From Castor canadensis (Eukaryota; Chordata; Mammalia; Rodentia; Castoridae): a stretch of 64,000 nucleotides of DNA. The number at the start of each line of letters is the position of its first letter. Within the stretch, counting starts at the first letter, position 1. This document shows positions 52,772-62,700 of the stretch, in pieces. Location: NCBI RefSeq assembly GCF_047511655.1, contig NC_133400.1, positions 129,001 to 193,000 of the forward strand. The letters run 5' to 3'. The notes under the pieces were generated by a model that ran no database searches, was not told where the DNA came from, and saw only the letters and a list, made by a program, of their open reading frames with translations. The translations under genes and the position numbers were made by a program.

Positions 52772-54200
52772 ACATATACATACATACACTTTGTATATAT
52801 ATGTACATATATAAAGTGTAAAGCAGAAGAGTTTATTGAGATAGAAAAGAGTGAAGTGGGAGAGTAGAGCCCCCAGAGTTGGAGGAAGGTCCCAAGAAAG
52901 GGTGCCCTCCTTGTATATATTTTTAAGATATTAAGCAATGGGCATCCTTTGGAAAGTCTTTGGGTGGTGGGCAGGAGCTATGCCTCTATTTGGGGACTCT
53001 GGACAGTAGGGTCCAACTGACATCCCAGCCTGGACTTGGGAAATAAACTATCCAGAATATTATGCAGCAGTGAAAAAAGGAGAGCTAACAACTATGTAAC
53101 AATGTAGATGAGTCCTAGAAACACACAGTTGTTCCTCCTCCAAATCCCAAGAATCTACATACAGAACACCACCATTATCACAGGGCTCACAGCAACTCAG
53201 CAGTATGCTGCTTAAATAGCAGCATTCCAAGGCACTGGGGCATCTTCTCACTGCCATTGTTGAGAACTACAGTAAGGGGCTGGCAGAGGGGCTGAAGTGC
53301 TAGAATAGGTGCCCAGCAAGCATGAGGCCTGAGTTCAAATTCCTGTACCACCAAACAAAGAGAGAGAACTGTGGTAAGATGCAGCATAGATTTGGGGCTG
53401 GCTTTGTTAGTATTTTTACGTTCTCAACAACAGGTCCTTTTTTAGGCCATCCCCAGCTCCACTCTTGGCATGCCACTGTGTTTAATATATAAGTAGTTAT
53501 TGGGTTTTGTTATTGCTTTGTTTTGTTTTTGGACAGGGTCTCAGTTGGTGGCCCAAGCTGACCTCAAACTCATGATCCTATCTTAGTTCCCTGAGTATTT
53601 TGAATTAAAGGCATGCCCAATTACACCTAGCTCTATAAATTGGTATTGTATTAAGACTGGCTTAAAAAAGCAGTGAAAAGATAAAATATTAAATTGAAGA
53701 TATGACCTGGGGCCAGTAGGTAGAAGAGGAGACACAGAGAGATGTGCTATTTGTGGGGTCCAAGCTGTGGGTTGGGTGGGGCTCCCTGGGCATCAGTCAT
53801 TGGCTGGTTTCCTATTTGCCCCAAAATCCACGCCCATCCCAAGCTCTCTGCCCTGACGACCAGATGCAACCCCTTCCTCTGCAGAGGGAAAGAGTGGTTA
53901 GAAGCACTGACTCCCTTGCTCCTATGGGTGCAAGAGTGGGACCAGCACTCAGGGACACTTACCAAGACCCTCACCACCCAATGGACTCTGGCCCTGCCTG
54001 TCCTCTGTGAAGGGCTTCTTCAACCCCTCAGTGAGTTTTATCTGTGTCTTGCCTCACTGAAACAATTGTGCAACTTTGTATATGTGATGATTTACATTAT
54101 ACAATAAAGTAAGTTTTAATATGATTCAAATAATCTTTAAAATTGTTTTTGAGTACCTGGGCTTCGGAGCTGGCTGGTGGTACCACCATGGTTGTGGGCT
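34216..54200 (-). CDS. SPIRE2: SPIRE2 coding region, exons 2-15 (exon 1 off window)
   Basis: Spire-type actin nucleation factor 2 nucleates actin filaments by lining up monomers on tandem WH2 motifs. It binds formin-2 or formin-1 through its KIND domain, myosin V through a linker motif, and vesicle membranes through its C-terminal SPIR-box and FYVE-like zinc finger. Fourteen exons give about 634 codons, matching human exons 2-15 in number and phase. Order: KIND (exons 2-4), four WH2 motifs (exons 5-7), linker with the likely myosin-V-binding segment (exon 9), SPIR-box (exon 11), zinc finger (exons 12-14), conserved C-terminus NTRTLDFK (exon 15). The N-terminal ~80 residues are encoded by exon 1, to the right of 64,000. 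One splice donor (exon 9) appears to be GC rather than GT. No disabling change is seen. Confidence 0.96.
34877..34992 (-). CDS. SPIRE2: SPIRE2 exon 14
   Basis: 116 nt, encoding [20 protein letters not shown], then [19 protein letters not shown]. This is the distal zinc-finger region and a conserved SPIR C-terminal segment. Acceptor GTGTTGCAG, donor GTATGT. Confidence 0.95.
35535..36190. repeat. SINE cluster in SPIRE2 intron 13
   Basis: B1 minus 35,535-35,660 (GAGATAGGGTGTTACTATG); ID plus 35,720-35,850 holding the U2 insertion; B1 plus 35,870-35,985; B1-dID plus 35,985-36,190. 34,993-35,530 is unique. Confidence 0.82.
35776..35810 (+). pseudogene. Truncated U2 snRNA retrocopy (first 35 nt)
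   Basis: Starts ATCGCTTCTCAGCCTTTTGG and ends CAAGTGTA: nucleotides 1-35 of U2 snRNA with one mismatch (A for G in CTCGGCC). It interrupts an ID-like SINE (35,720-35,850) and is flanked by an 11-bp direct repeat TATGTTCAAAG at 35,763-35,773 and 35,812-35,822. It lies in a SPIRE2 intron, antisense to the gene. 3'-truncated snRNA copies with target duplications are a known product of LINE-1 reverse transcription. Confidence 0.9.
36361..36388 (-). CDS. SPIRE2: SPIRE2 exon 13, 28-nt microexon
   Basis: Only 28 nt, encoding (R)AVCTSCSIK, the middle of the zinc finger with two cysteines. It is recognised by exact family match and by phases that fit both neighbours (AG|A Arg at the left junction, phase 0 at the right). 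Acceptor TTCCCTTCCAG, donor GTGAGG. Gene predictors often miss exons this short. Confidence 0.93.
36400..37250. repeat. Left part of SPIRE2 intron 12
   Basis: dID minus 36,680-36,770; dID plus 36,810-36,900; ID plus 37,150-37,230 (GGGGTGTGACTCAGCGCTAG). 36,905-37,140 is AT-rich and unassigned. Confidence 0.7.
37255..39850 (-). mobile_element. Long antisense old LINE-1 with nested SINEs
   Basis: Blocks of one old L1M/HAL1-like element are readable: CATTGTGGCCAGGGAACATAC (37,277), TGTGCACTTGAGAGAAACATAC (37,371), TTTTGCTTCATGTATTTTGAG (37,575), CTTACCACAATCTACCATTAGG (38,652), GAGCTTTGTTCTGAGAAATAG (39,125), and an end-like TTACCCCATCTTGGCCAAAAG (39,825). SINEs inserted near 37,620-37,930, 38,300-38,570, 38,860-38,940 and 39,035-39,110 split it. 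It fills much of SPIRE2 intron 12. The exact subfamily is uncertain. Confidence 0.6.
39365..39490 (+). mobile_element. DNA-transposon-like fragment (hAT type)
   Basis: ACTTTTTCTGTAAGAGGCAAG, GATAGCAAATGTTTTAGG, TGCTGTAATAAAGCTTTC and GAGCCAGATTTGACC resemble a common mammalian non-autonomous hAT element. I do not commit to the subfamily name. Confidence 0.5.
39880..40377 (+). repeat. SINEs left of the RPL21 pseudogene
   Basis: A short B1 start (39,885-39,930), B1-dID plus 39,940-40,150, a B1 fragment 40,150-40,235 and a B1 plus 40,260-40,377 ending in an A-rich tail, directly next to the pseudogene. Confidence 0.7.
40378..40822 (+). pseudogene. RPL21 processed pseudogene
   Basis: An intronless, 5'-truncated copy of the ribosomal protein L21 (60S, eL21) mRNA, antisense within SPIRE2 intron 12. 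Recognisable pieces in order: GTTCCTTTGGCTACA (VPLAT), AAGGGATGGGCACC (KGMGT), ATGTTACCACAGCAAACTGG (CYHGKTG), ATTGTAAACAAG (IVNK), AAAGCCAAGGCAGCTTCCT, AATGATCAGAAAAGAAGGAA (NDQKKKE) and GAAAGGTGCCTGGGTTCAA (KGTWVQ). It ends near CATAACAGGTATTAAAAAAA, matching the L21 stop region and poly(A). Several indels break the frame, so it cannot encode L21. About one third of the 5' coding part is missing. Confidence 0.88.
40961..41028 (-). CDS. SPIRE2: SPIRE2 exon 12 (FYVE-type zinc finger, first half)
   Basis: 68 nt, encoding [20 protein letters not shown] and then CKR, supplying the first cysteine pairs of the C-terminal FYVE-related zinc finger that targets negatively charged membranes. Acceptor CCTTGCAG, donor GTGAGA. 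It is separated by a 4.6-kb repeat-filled intron from the next small exon. Confidence 0.95.
41211..41345 (-). CDS. SPIRE2: SPIRE2 exon 11 (SPIR-box)
   Basis: 45 codons, phase 0, encoding [20 protein letters not shown], then [18 protein letters not shown] and SSLKRGK. The [21 protein letters not shown] helix is the SPIR-box, a Rab-GTPase-like contact surface next to the zinc finger. Acceptor CTCCCCAG, donor GTGAGG. Confidence 0.96.
41978..42093 (-). CDS. SPIRE2: SPIRE2 exon 10
   Basis: 116 nt, encoding (V)[18 protein letters not shown], then [19 protein letters not shown]. It aligns with the family's TCPASV...DPS...DRPEAS...HLWL stretch but carries a few extra residues near its start. Acceptor CTTCCTCCAG is the choice that keeps SCPVSI; a second possible acceptor, TATCCAG, lies 23 nt inside. 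Donor GTGAGT. Confidence 0.85.
42599..42788 (-). CDS. SPIRE2: SPIRE2 exon 9 (myosin-V-binding linker), likely GC donor
   Basis: 190 nt, encoding [20 protein letters not shown], then [12 protein letters not shown] and [17 protein letters not shown]. The [13 protein letters not shown] segment probably overlaps the motif known to bind the myosin V globular tail (family knowledge; exact limits uncertain). The exon appears to end ...GACCAGG|GCAAGAG, a GC donor, because only this end restores the conserved frame with exon 10. A GT donor further on (CCCCAG|GTGCTT) is the alternative. Confidence 0.88.
43407..43576 (-). CDS. SPIRE2: SPIRE2 exon 8
   Basis: 170 nt, encoding [20 protein letters not shown], then [26 protein letters not shown] and NTSE. 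This is the central linker after the WH2 cluster, conserved between SPIRE1 and SPIRE2. Acceptor GCCTCCAG, donor GTCAGA (a weaker GT donor). Confidence 0.94.
44300..44423 (-). CDS. SPIRE2: SPIRE2 exon 7 (WH2-D)
   Basis: 124 nt, encoding [20 protein letters not shown], then [13 protein letters not shown] and GGQHLGARG. The [18 protein letters not shown] block is the fourth WH2 motif. Acceptor TTTGCAG, donor GTAAGC. Confidence 0.95.
44632..44718 (-). CDS. SPIRE2: SPIRE2 exon 6 (WH2-C)
   Basis: 29 codons, encoding [20 protein letters not shown] and then IRSRPPLKQ. This is the third WH2 motif, closing with the PLKQV signature completed by exon 7. Acceptor CTCCTGGCAG, donor GTACTG. Confidence 0.95.
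45432..45596 (-). CDS. SPIRE2: SPIRE2 exon 5 (WH2-A and WH2-B)
   Basis: 55 codons, phase 0. It carries two actin-monomer-binding WH2 motifs: [14 protein letters not shown] and, about 30 residues later, [15 protein letters not shown]. Each has the helix plus an LKKV/LRKV-type signature. The intervening [19 protein letters not shown] is conserved in Spire proteins. Confidence 0.96.
45692..45772 (-). CDS. SPIRE2: SPIRE2 exon 4
   Basis: 27 codons, encoding [20 protein letters not shown] and then NLGHTDW, the end of the KIND region and the linker to WH2-A. Phase 0 at both ends. Acceptor GGTCCTAG, donor GTAAGA. Confidence 0.94.
48415..48771 (-). CDS. SPIRE2: SPIRE2 exon 3 (KIND domain)
   Basis: 119 codons, the largest coding exon, holding most of the KIND (kinase non-catalytic C-lobe) domain that docks formin tails. 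Readable motifs are [27 protein letters not shown], the Glu run [21 protein letters not shown] and [15 protein letters not shown]. The first codon is ATG (Met) where the human protein has Thr, as I remember it. Because the exon is phase 0, a CDS model lacking exons 1-2 could wrongly start here. Confidence 0.96.
48950..49400 (+). mobile_element. Old LINE-1 3' end
   Basis: GGAAGTGAAAAGACATATCC, ACAACCATGGCACATGC, GGAACACTATGGAGCAGTAAAG and GATCAGTGGTTCCCTAACTGGGG follow the L1M 3' order. It lies in SPIRE2 intron 2; a shorter piece of the same kind is at 53,040-53,120 (CCAGAATATTATGCAGCAGTG). Confidence 0.7.
49540..52040. repeat. SINEs in SPIRE2 intron 2
   Basis: ID minus 49,540-49,605; B1-dID plus 49,640-49,862; MaLR LTR 49,864-50,220; B1 minus 50,285-50,400; B1-dID plus 50,410-50,605; B1 plus 50,920-51,030; MIR plus 51,080-51,240; B1-dID minus 51,845-52,030. 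51,250-51,840 is unique. Confidence 0.72.
49864..50220 (+). mobile_element. MaLR-type LTR with an inserted SINE
   Basis: CACCATGTGCTCTGCCATGATG, CATGAACTGAGACCTCCAAAAC, GAAATAAATCTTTCTCTTTG and ATTTGTTACAGTATCAAAAAGC are hallmarks of MLT1/MST-like ERVL-MaLR LTRs. An antisense ID SINE (about 50,085-50,160) sits inside. SPIRE2 intron 2. A similar LTR end is at 58,105-58,180. Confidence 0.65.
52710..52770 (+). repeat. (TA)n microsatellite
   Basis: About 56 bp of uninterrupted TA flanked by imperfect TATACATA/TACATACA repeats (52,690-52,820), in SPIRE2 intron 2. Confidence 0.95.
52821..54156. repeat. Right part of SPIRE2 intron 2
   Basis: L1 scrap 53,040-53,120; dID plus 53,275-53,365; B1 minus 53,500-53,630. 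53,700-54,150 is unassigned. It holds a 121-codon plus-strand ORF (53,742-54,107) that I do not regard as coding, ending near an ATTATACAATAAAG tail. Confidence 0.55.
54157..54200 (-). CDS. SPIRE2: SPIRE2 exon 2
   Basis: 44 nt, encoding (E)[14 protein letters not shown], which joins the N-terminal tail to the KIND domain. It begins in phase 1 (two bases complete the Glu codon). Acceptor CTTTTGCAG, donor GTACTC. It is followed on the minus strand by a ~5.4-kb intron to exon 3. Confidence 0.92.
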
Positions 54201-57200
54201 CTGCAAAAGAAGACAATGGATCAAAGTTCTGTCCATAGCCATGGGACCCAACGGACAGGGGTGTCTATCCTTTTCCCCTGTCAACCTCCAATTCCCCTAG
54301 AGGTACACAACATATCCCCCAAAGGAACACCAGAAAGCTCACAACAGACTGAGCCACCTGGTCACTCAGAAAGAAACCTCTAAGGCCCATCATGAGCCTA
54401 CTTTGGTTAGCACTCCAGGTACAGGACCTGATGCAGCCCCTACCCTCAGAGAGCTGCGGACCCCTGGTGAAGACCCCCAGTGACTGCTCAGGAGCAAAAG
54501 TCAAGACTGGAGAGCAGCCAACAGGGTCCCGTGAGTCTGAGCACAAAGGGAGGAGGTGGAGGGAGCAGCTCTGCTAAGTCATGCCTGCAGGGAGACCACA
54601 TGGTCTGAAATGATGTACTCCATCATCTAGAAGCAGGCCACCCATCACTGCAGCCAGGTGAGAAACTAGCACTCATGGGCTGAAAGGCCCTTTGACTTGG
54701 GGTTTTCCCCAGGCTACAGCACCTCTCAGAAAATACATCCCTGAACTGTAGGGCAGGTGGACACTGGACTCTATTTTATTTACTAATCATAGCACTGAAC
54801 AATGCCAGACCATAAGGGCTCACTCTTGTAACCTAACTTTAGCCCAGGAGATGGGTAGCTTGAAACTCCATTTCACAGAATGAGACCCCGAAGGGAGAAC
54901 TCCTTGGCTCCAAGGTAGTAATTGGGGGTGGTGGAGTGAGGCAAACCAGGGACCTTAGAATCTGTCCTACCAGCTGCCCCCTAAGTTCCACCCCACAGGC
55001 TTCCCAGGATGCCAGGAGTGAGCACCAGAAACCCACCCAGTTCTACAACCTCACTGAATCACACACGAAGGTAGAACCCTATTAGGATGTGAGTTTTGCC
55101 TACCTTAAGTTCTTTCCGGAATGAGGTGAGGTATTTAAAAAAAAAAAAAAAAAAACCAAAAAACAAACAAAAAAACCAACCATGAAACTGTCTGCTTAGT
55201 AAACCTGCTAACTCCACAAATATTTTCAAAAATGCATCAAGAACCAGGAAGATTGCCAAAGATAAATAGGAGGTCCATTAAAATAATAGACAACAATGCA
55301 GTCCCCACCATCAATGAGGCAATGAAACAGTGGCACACTGTCAGGGGATTGATGTCCCTAGGACTTTGCATCCCCAGCCTATGCCAGATGTTCAATACAA
55401 GTCTGTAGCTGTGACTGGATCCCAGGGGGAAAGTGGAAGAGAACAGAGTGAAACAAAGGTTCCTCTGGGGGAGGCACAGTCAGGAAGGCCAGTCACAGGC
55501 CTGTGGGCAGCCTAACATACTCTTGGCAGACTGGGCATCTGTCCTGTCCGGGTCCACAGTCACTGGGCAGCTTTTTGGTTGGAATATATTTAAACAGGCC
55601 ATATGTTAACACAAAAAGTTGTGCCAAAATTAAGTGTTAGTAAGTGCAATTATGTCTTCAGCTGCAAGGACTTGGGGAAGTCTGGGTTTCTGTGAGCAAG
55701 CTGTGGCTTGGTGAGATTCAGGGATGACGAAGCCTCACAGCCAGAGGCAGGGCCTGGAACTCTAGGCAGACGCTATAAAACTAACAAATGATGGGTGAGG
55801 GCCTCATTCCCACAGCTACCCTATGGTGTCAGTGCCATGGTTTCTTGGTTGCTGTTTGAGACAGGATCTCACTGAGTAGCCCAGGATGGCCTGGAACATG
55901 TCATCCTCTTGCCTCAGCCTCCCAAGTGCTGGGATTGCAGGTATGTACCACCAGAACTGGCTTCCATGGGTCTTCTCTACAGATGAGGAAACTGGGGATC
56001 AGGCAGGTTGAGAAATTTGACCAAGACCGCATAGCTAGTAAACAACAGAGCTGGGCCTCAGCGGCCTTGGCAGATTCCAGAGTATACTTTCAGTCTACCC
56101 AGAATATCCCAGGTGTAACTGCTAACAGCTGCCCACAGAGGTTTATACAAACCACCTTAAAATTCCAGGGGAGAGGGGAGGGATGGAAACACGGATAGAG
56201 GTGTGGGACCAAGGAGTTCCCATTAAGTCTACACCAGATCAAGGTGGAATTTGGAACAGGGGCACCTAAGTTTCCATCAGCCTCACTCCAAGTTCTGCTG
56301 CTGCTAAGACTCCACTCAGTGCTCACTTCTCAGGAGCACATCCTCACCAAGAGAAAAGGAAAACCACTGCAGATTCTTCCGTTAACATAACAGATAAACC
56401 AAGCTAGGACTTCTGTTTGAAAGAGCAAGAGGTCAGATTTCATTTGGAGGGGAGGGGCCTATGGGGCTCCCACAGCTTCAACCCTCTTCCGTTGGAAAAC
56501 CTTTCCTCCCAGCCTGTGCGAAGTGCAGTGGGGTCACAGCCTCGGCCCGCATCTAACCCTGACAAGGTCAGATTCCAGCCAGTCCATGGGCGCCAGCCTC
56601 TGTGACCACACTTCCTCACATGCAGGGACGCAAATGGCATCTACCACAGTGTCACCTCAAGGAAGAAGTGAGGTGACAGCTGTGCAGATGCTTCTGAAGG
56701 ACGTGGAGAGCTAGGTCATGCAATGGTACAAGGGGGTTGCCAGGGCTTCTGCCCCTCAAGTCTCCTGTGAGAACAGCCTGGGGGCTGGGGAAGCATGGCA
56801 TACTTATTCCTGGTGGACACATGAACTGGCCACAACACTAAGAAGGCGACCTGTGAAGTCTCTCAGTTATACCTTCTCACCTCCTGCCTCTGTGAGGTGC
56901 ACCTATGAGGTGACACCTATGAAATCACTCACTGCTGCATCCTTCCTACTGGAAGGTGATTACCAGAAACACACATGCCCACCAAAGACACTTGGGGCAT
57001 CCACACAGGAACACTGGACACCATTGAAAAGAACAAGGTGGCTGGGCACAGTGGTCCCTGTCTATAATCTCAGCACTTGGGAGGCAGAGGTAGGACGATT
57101 ACAAGTTTGAGGCCAATTTACACTACATAGTGAGATCCTGTCTCAAAAAAACCTAAAAAACCAAGGTGTCTTTTGTTCTGAGTTGACCCAAGACCCTCTT

Positions 57201-59095
57201 GAGAGGAAAAGCAGAGGATAACCCTGAGTAAGGAGGGGGTACATTTGCCTGCACGAGGCTGGGCAGCCATGGACAGTGACATAGGACACTTCCATGGTCT
57301 TTCCTCTACACTAGAAGCAAGTCATACGGATGCTACAGAGACAAGAAATCAATTTGGGTGGGTGAACATGCAGCACCCATGTTGTCTCCTAGGTTGGGGT
57401 ACAGCCTGGATATCCAGAGCCAATAAAATTTAGAGCCAAATGCCCATGTGGTTATAAGCAACTTACCAGCTTCCCTAAGCAGCCTCAGTTACCTCTTACA
57501 AAAGGGGTATCACTTACCACAAAAGTGATTGTAAGAATTAAATGAAAACATACCTAGTGACTGGCACTCAGAAGCTACCATAAATGCTTTTTCCATTGTG
57601 AGAAATGAACTGCCCAAGTTGAACATCAGCCTTCAGAAGCTGGTGAAAGCCAGAGGGAGAGACATCACAGGATTCAGAGTCCTATGTTTGCTTAGCAAAC
57701 AGAGAGCTCTTTGGGGCAAAGGGACCCAGGTGTGTCCCTCCTCCTCCTTTCACTTCCATCAGAAGGGCAGGTGACATCAGCCAGCTTCTTCATGCACTCA
57801 CACACCACCCACATGGACTCCTAGGAGGTATTTCCCCTGCAGCAGGAACCCAGCCAGCAGGCCAGATCCAGAGAAGACCTACATCAGGGGTGCATGTTGC
57901 TAAGGATTATCCCAAACCCTAAGCTGTAGTTCATGGACAAGGGAAGTCTTGCTTCCATGCTCCTGCTGCACTTCCTCACCCGGGGACATCACCAAGGAGA
58001 CCCCACCATTGACCTCAGCAGGAATGCAGCAGCGTGGAGCTGACAAGATTAAATTCTTGGTTTTGTTTTTGTTTTTGTTTTTTTGATGGTACTGGGGCCA
58101 GGAGAGAATAAGCTTATGTTGTTTTAAGCTAGCAAGTTTGTAGAAATCTGTTACCAAGGCTACAGGACACCTATAACTCTCCTTTTAAGTTGTTTCCACC
58201 CTCTCCTCTTGCCTTCCTCTGGGAAAGGACCCCAAGACCAAGGAACTGGAATAAATCAGGATTTATTTAGCATGGAGAGCACATCTGAAGGCAGCAGCTG
58301 GACACTTCCTCATGGGCCCTGGACTTCTGTACTACCTGATTTGCCTAATACCAAACTAGCAGGCCAGTTTCCAGGCAGCCTTGCTTCTTAGCCACGCCTC
58401 AGCTTCACCTAGAGATCCAACTTCCTCCAAGGAGTCAGTTAATGGCCAGAGCTGAAACAACTGCACATTCGCTTAAATAGGCTGCATCCCAAGGCCAGAC
58501 CATCCCATCTGAAAGGCTGAGGGGACCCCGGCTGTGCCCACTAACTCCAACACTCCTAGTGCTGAATTAAAAAGACAGTCCATCCTATGTACTATTCTAT
58601 GTGGACAGAGAAACTACTCTTTGTGGATGGTGACAGATGAGCGTGGGGAGGTCCAGAGCCAAGAAAGTGCGGTGTGGCTGAAGCTACATCCCTACCGCAA
58701 GCCAACATCACAAATGACACAGGGGTCCCCCAGGCCCCTTAACACTTGAAGTCTTCTCCTCCCAGAAGCATAATACAGAGCTTGCCAACAACTAACTGGG
58801 CAACTTGGGGGCCAACTGGGGCAGGGACCTGGGTTGCATGTATCCTGGGACCTTCTGGGTTGGCCAACCCAGGTCAAAGGCAGTGTCACATGCTTGAAGG
58901 ATTGCCTTCCTGTGAGGTAAGCCTTGCTCAGAGGTAAAACTAAATAGGGAAAGCTATCTGCAAACACACCCAGCTCACAGACACACCCAGCTTACACCCA
59001 CACCCACACACGCAGTGGCCAGGCACCCAGCCACACACCCTGTAGCACCTGCCCAGATTCCCCTTTTCCAGGTGGGAGGACTCTAACCATAAGGA

Positions 59096-59712
59096 AACCC
59101 CCACACCATGACCTGACTGAGTGACCCTCACAGGGTACAGAGGCCACAGGGCCCAGTAGGGAGGCAGGCAACATGGCCATGGTGGGGACTCCAACTGTAC
59201 AGGGAGCCCACAGGCCCCTTGGCTGGAGCCCTTTGCAAAACTACCATTTCTGCAGGCTGCAACCTGCATGTCTGGTCAGGACCCTGCATGCAGCTTTCTG
59301 GGTTGGATCTGGCTGAGATACTCACAGGTGCAAGTCTCAGACACCTGCTACTGCACCTGGAAGCCAGAGCTCCCCCTCTACGGCATATTCTGGGGCTGCA
59401 AAGAAACTAACCACTTCTGAGACAGGTGCCATCCTCACTGCCATCCTGATGACTTTGCAGATGTTTTTCAGTTTTCTTGTCTATAGGGTAGAGATCTCAA
59501 GGGAGAAATGAGCCCAATGCTGCCTAGCACCTGCCCTGTAGCCACCTCTCAACATCCCTCCTGTTACCTGTGGTGAAGTGAGGCACCTGCCTATCCAAGG
59601 TGGCCTAACATAACCCCCACACCATGACCTGACTGAGTGACCCTCACAGGGTACAGAGGCCACAGGGCCCAGCAGGAAGGCAGGCAACATGGCCATGGTG
59701 GGGACTCAACTG
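59096..59712 (+). repeat. Direct duplication of ~100 bp, copies 516 bp apart
   Basis: The block starting AACCCCCACACCATGACCTG and ending GGTGGGGACTC occurs at 59,096-59,197 and 59,612-59,712. The copies differ by two substitutions (AGTAGGGAGG versus AGCAGGAAGG) and one indel; flanking DNA differs. It lies in SPIRE2 intron 1 and is not a recognised transposable element. Confidence 0.9.
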
Positions 59713-62700
59713 GGAAGGACCCATTGAAAGAGCATGTTTCAACCCCAGATATTCTGGTGGCCAGGAGATAACTCAGGAGGGGAGAATCTCTCCGCTGAAA
59801 GCAGAATTTCACCTTCTCAGCCAGGTCTGGTCTCCTCAACATGACTAGGAGGGCGCTTCTCAGCACTTACTGCTATGCAGAGCTATTTTTAAAATAAAGA
59901 CAAAGCTAAATAGGCAGCCTGGCCATTAGTGGAGCTGGGGCTACAGCAGCAAGAGACAGCCTGTGGCTTCTAGATCTCAGTGGTCCAGCTACACCCTCAG
60001 AAGCCAAGGGTCCACTTTAGCTCCCAGGAGGAGAGACACACAAGTGAGTGCCCCATTCACATATGCAGTAATAGTAACTGTGCTTCCTAAGCCCAGAAGT
60101 GGTAGCTTCCTAATGGACACATTCTTGTCCTCACTGCATGCTGGGCACCTGATGCCATTGCGTTATGAGATGCCAGAGCCTGTTCTTCTGCTACAGTGGG
60201 GGTAAAGCATGGATAGACAATTGTGGCCCTGTGGATGCCATGATCCAGCTCTAGACAGACCACTTTCAATATTGTCCTTGTTGGAAACTCAGGGCTGCAA
60301 CTCCACCAGAGTTGGGAAGGCCTTGCATCCACACAGAGTTGAGTTGGAATGGGGCGCTGCAGGGGATCTTAAGAGGCAGACAGCCTCAGACCAAAGGCAG
60401 AAGAGGAAAGGGCAAGAGGAGGGGCAGGTGTGAGCTGGAAGACAGGTAATGGAAGAGTACCCCAGTGCAAAGAGCAGGGCCTGAGAAAAGGTCTAGCATG
60501 GGTATAGCTAACCTGGGTAGGGTTTAAGTTCAGTGATAAAACATGGGCTTAGCATACCTGAGGCCCTAGGTTAAACCCCTAGTATCCCCAAAAATGTGGC
60601 AAAAGAAAAAATTTCAAATAGAGTAAATGAACATGAGCAGACAGGTGGAAAGTAAAGGGAGAGAAAACAATATGACACTCATTTTAGATGAGGATGAACA
60701 GACCCTGTATACACCCCAGGTTCAGCCTCCACCTGCCCCAGCAGGCTTCCTGGAAGAGAGGAAGGTAATCAGTGGACATGAGCCAGGAAGCTGATGGCCA
60801 AGCCCCATTTGGGGAGCAGCCATTCTGGGGCAAACCAGCCTTGAGTGAACAAATGCCACAGAGAGTGTCATGGGGTCCCCTGACCACTGACCAAGTGCAA
60901 GGAATGGGCTTTGCCTCAAAGAACAGCATGTACAACTAAGCCTGATGAAGTTTCTTATTTCAGCTTTAAAAAGTAACCCTTTCCTGATCATGTTTTAATA
61001 ATAGCCTCTTAAAAATAGCTCCACATGTTAACAGGTTTCCTATTCTCCCACTTTGAAAAAAATGCTTCAAGGTAATCTATGAAGAACTCTTCAGATTAAA
61101 CATTAGGAAGTTTAGGGCTGGAGGCAGGGCTTGAGTAGTAAAGAGCCTTCTAGCAAGCATAAAGCCATGAGTTCAAATCCCAACACTGCCAAAAAAAAAT
61201 TTATATTGATACTACCTAAGATCATTAAGGCAAAATTGCAAAGAGCACTTCTATTAATACTTCAATGGCTTCTTAAAACAGCATTTCTTAAAATAAACAG
61301 TACTGATGGGTGCCAGTGGCTCACACCTATAATCCTAGTTACTTGGGAGGCTGAGAGCAGGAGCTCAAACCTCAGTACCACAAAAAAAAAAAAAAAAAGA
61401 CTAGGAAGCTTATTCCAGTCATCTTTCTTCCTCTTAGCTTGGAAAGGAGAACTACCTCCTGCATGTTTACATTTTTCATTCTCCTAAACACAATTTGGCT
61501 GTTGACCTTTTTCCGGTTATTTTAAACATTTACTTACTGCCTATATTCAGGGGAAGTCTGCATGAGAGGATGGGCACAAAGGGCCCAATGCAGCAGATTA
61601 AAAAACTCAATTGTCATTAAAACAGATTAAAATGCTGACAAGCAATGTGTGGGCATTTTCCTGATTGCTATTTACAGGAAGAAACCGCATACATCTTTCA
61701 GTGGATTCATTAGTCTCGTCTCAGAGAAATGCTGGGCTAGCCACCTTCAGTGAGATGTCTAAAGTCTTGGCTGATTTATGCAGCTCAAGGACAATCAAGC
61801 AAGTCAGGACAATATACTTTTCATAATCCTACAGAGGTAGCAAGTCCCTGTGGTCCCAGCACTGGGGAGTACAGGTCACTTGAGTTTAAGAGTGTGAGAT
61901 TAGCCTGTGCAACATAACAAGACTCCATCTCAAAAACAAACAAAAAACACTCGCACTCACACCTGTAATCCTAGCTAGCTTACTTGGGAAGATGAGATCA
62001 GGAGGATCACAGTTTGAGGCTACCCCAGGCGAATAGTTCACAAGATTCTGTCTCCAAAATAACCAGAGCAAAATGAATTGGAGGTGTGGCTCAAGCAGTA
62101 GAGCACCTGGTTTGCAAGTGCAAAGGCCTCAGTTCAAACTTCAGTCCCACCAAAAAAAAAAAAAAAAGGGGGGAAGCAAGTTATAAGCCTTGCTCACTTG
62201 CAATTGTGTTGAACAGAAAGTAAAATTGGGCTCTGTCAATATGCCCAGCCGGAGCTTTGATTGTCAACCAGGAAGTACTGCTGGGTCTGTGATGTAACCA
62301 GGAAGGATGGCTGGGAAGAAGAGGAGATACAACTCAGATGGATGGAGAGAACTAGATCAGAATGGCCCACTTTGTTGTTCTGGAGAGAAGCAACAAGAAG
62401 CCCAGCTTGACTTGTCAACAGTTCAGGGAGATACACAGAGTCCTCTCTTACAACCCACTATGATCCTGGCAAACCACTTACAACCCTGTGCCTCAGTTTC
62501 CCCACCTGTAAAATCAGAGAGCTAGACAAAGCAGGTTCCCTATAATCTGGTCTTGCTCTACAGTGCTAGGAACTGGACCCCGGATTGTATCATTTATCTC
62601 CAGGGATGGGGTGGACCCAGGAATAGTCTTACCAAGAGATTAGAACCCCAGGAGAAAAGCTCTGTGAAAATGCAGACTCTAGGACCCACTGCTCTCAAGC

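Noticed and set aside
53742-54107. 121-codon plus-strand ORF in SPIRE2 intron 2
   Set aside because: No recognisable domain, low-complexity composition, and antisense next to exon 2. An AATAAA nearby is not enough.
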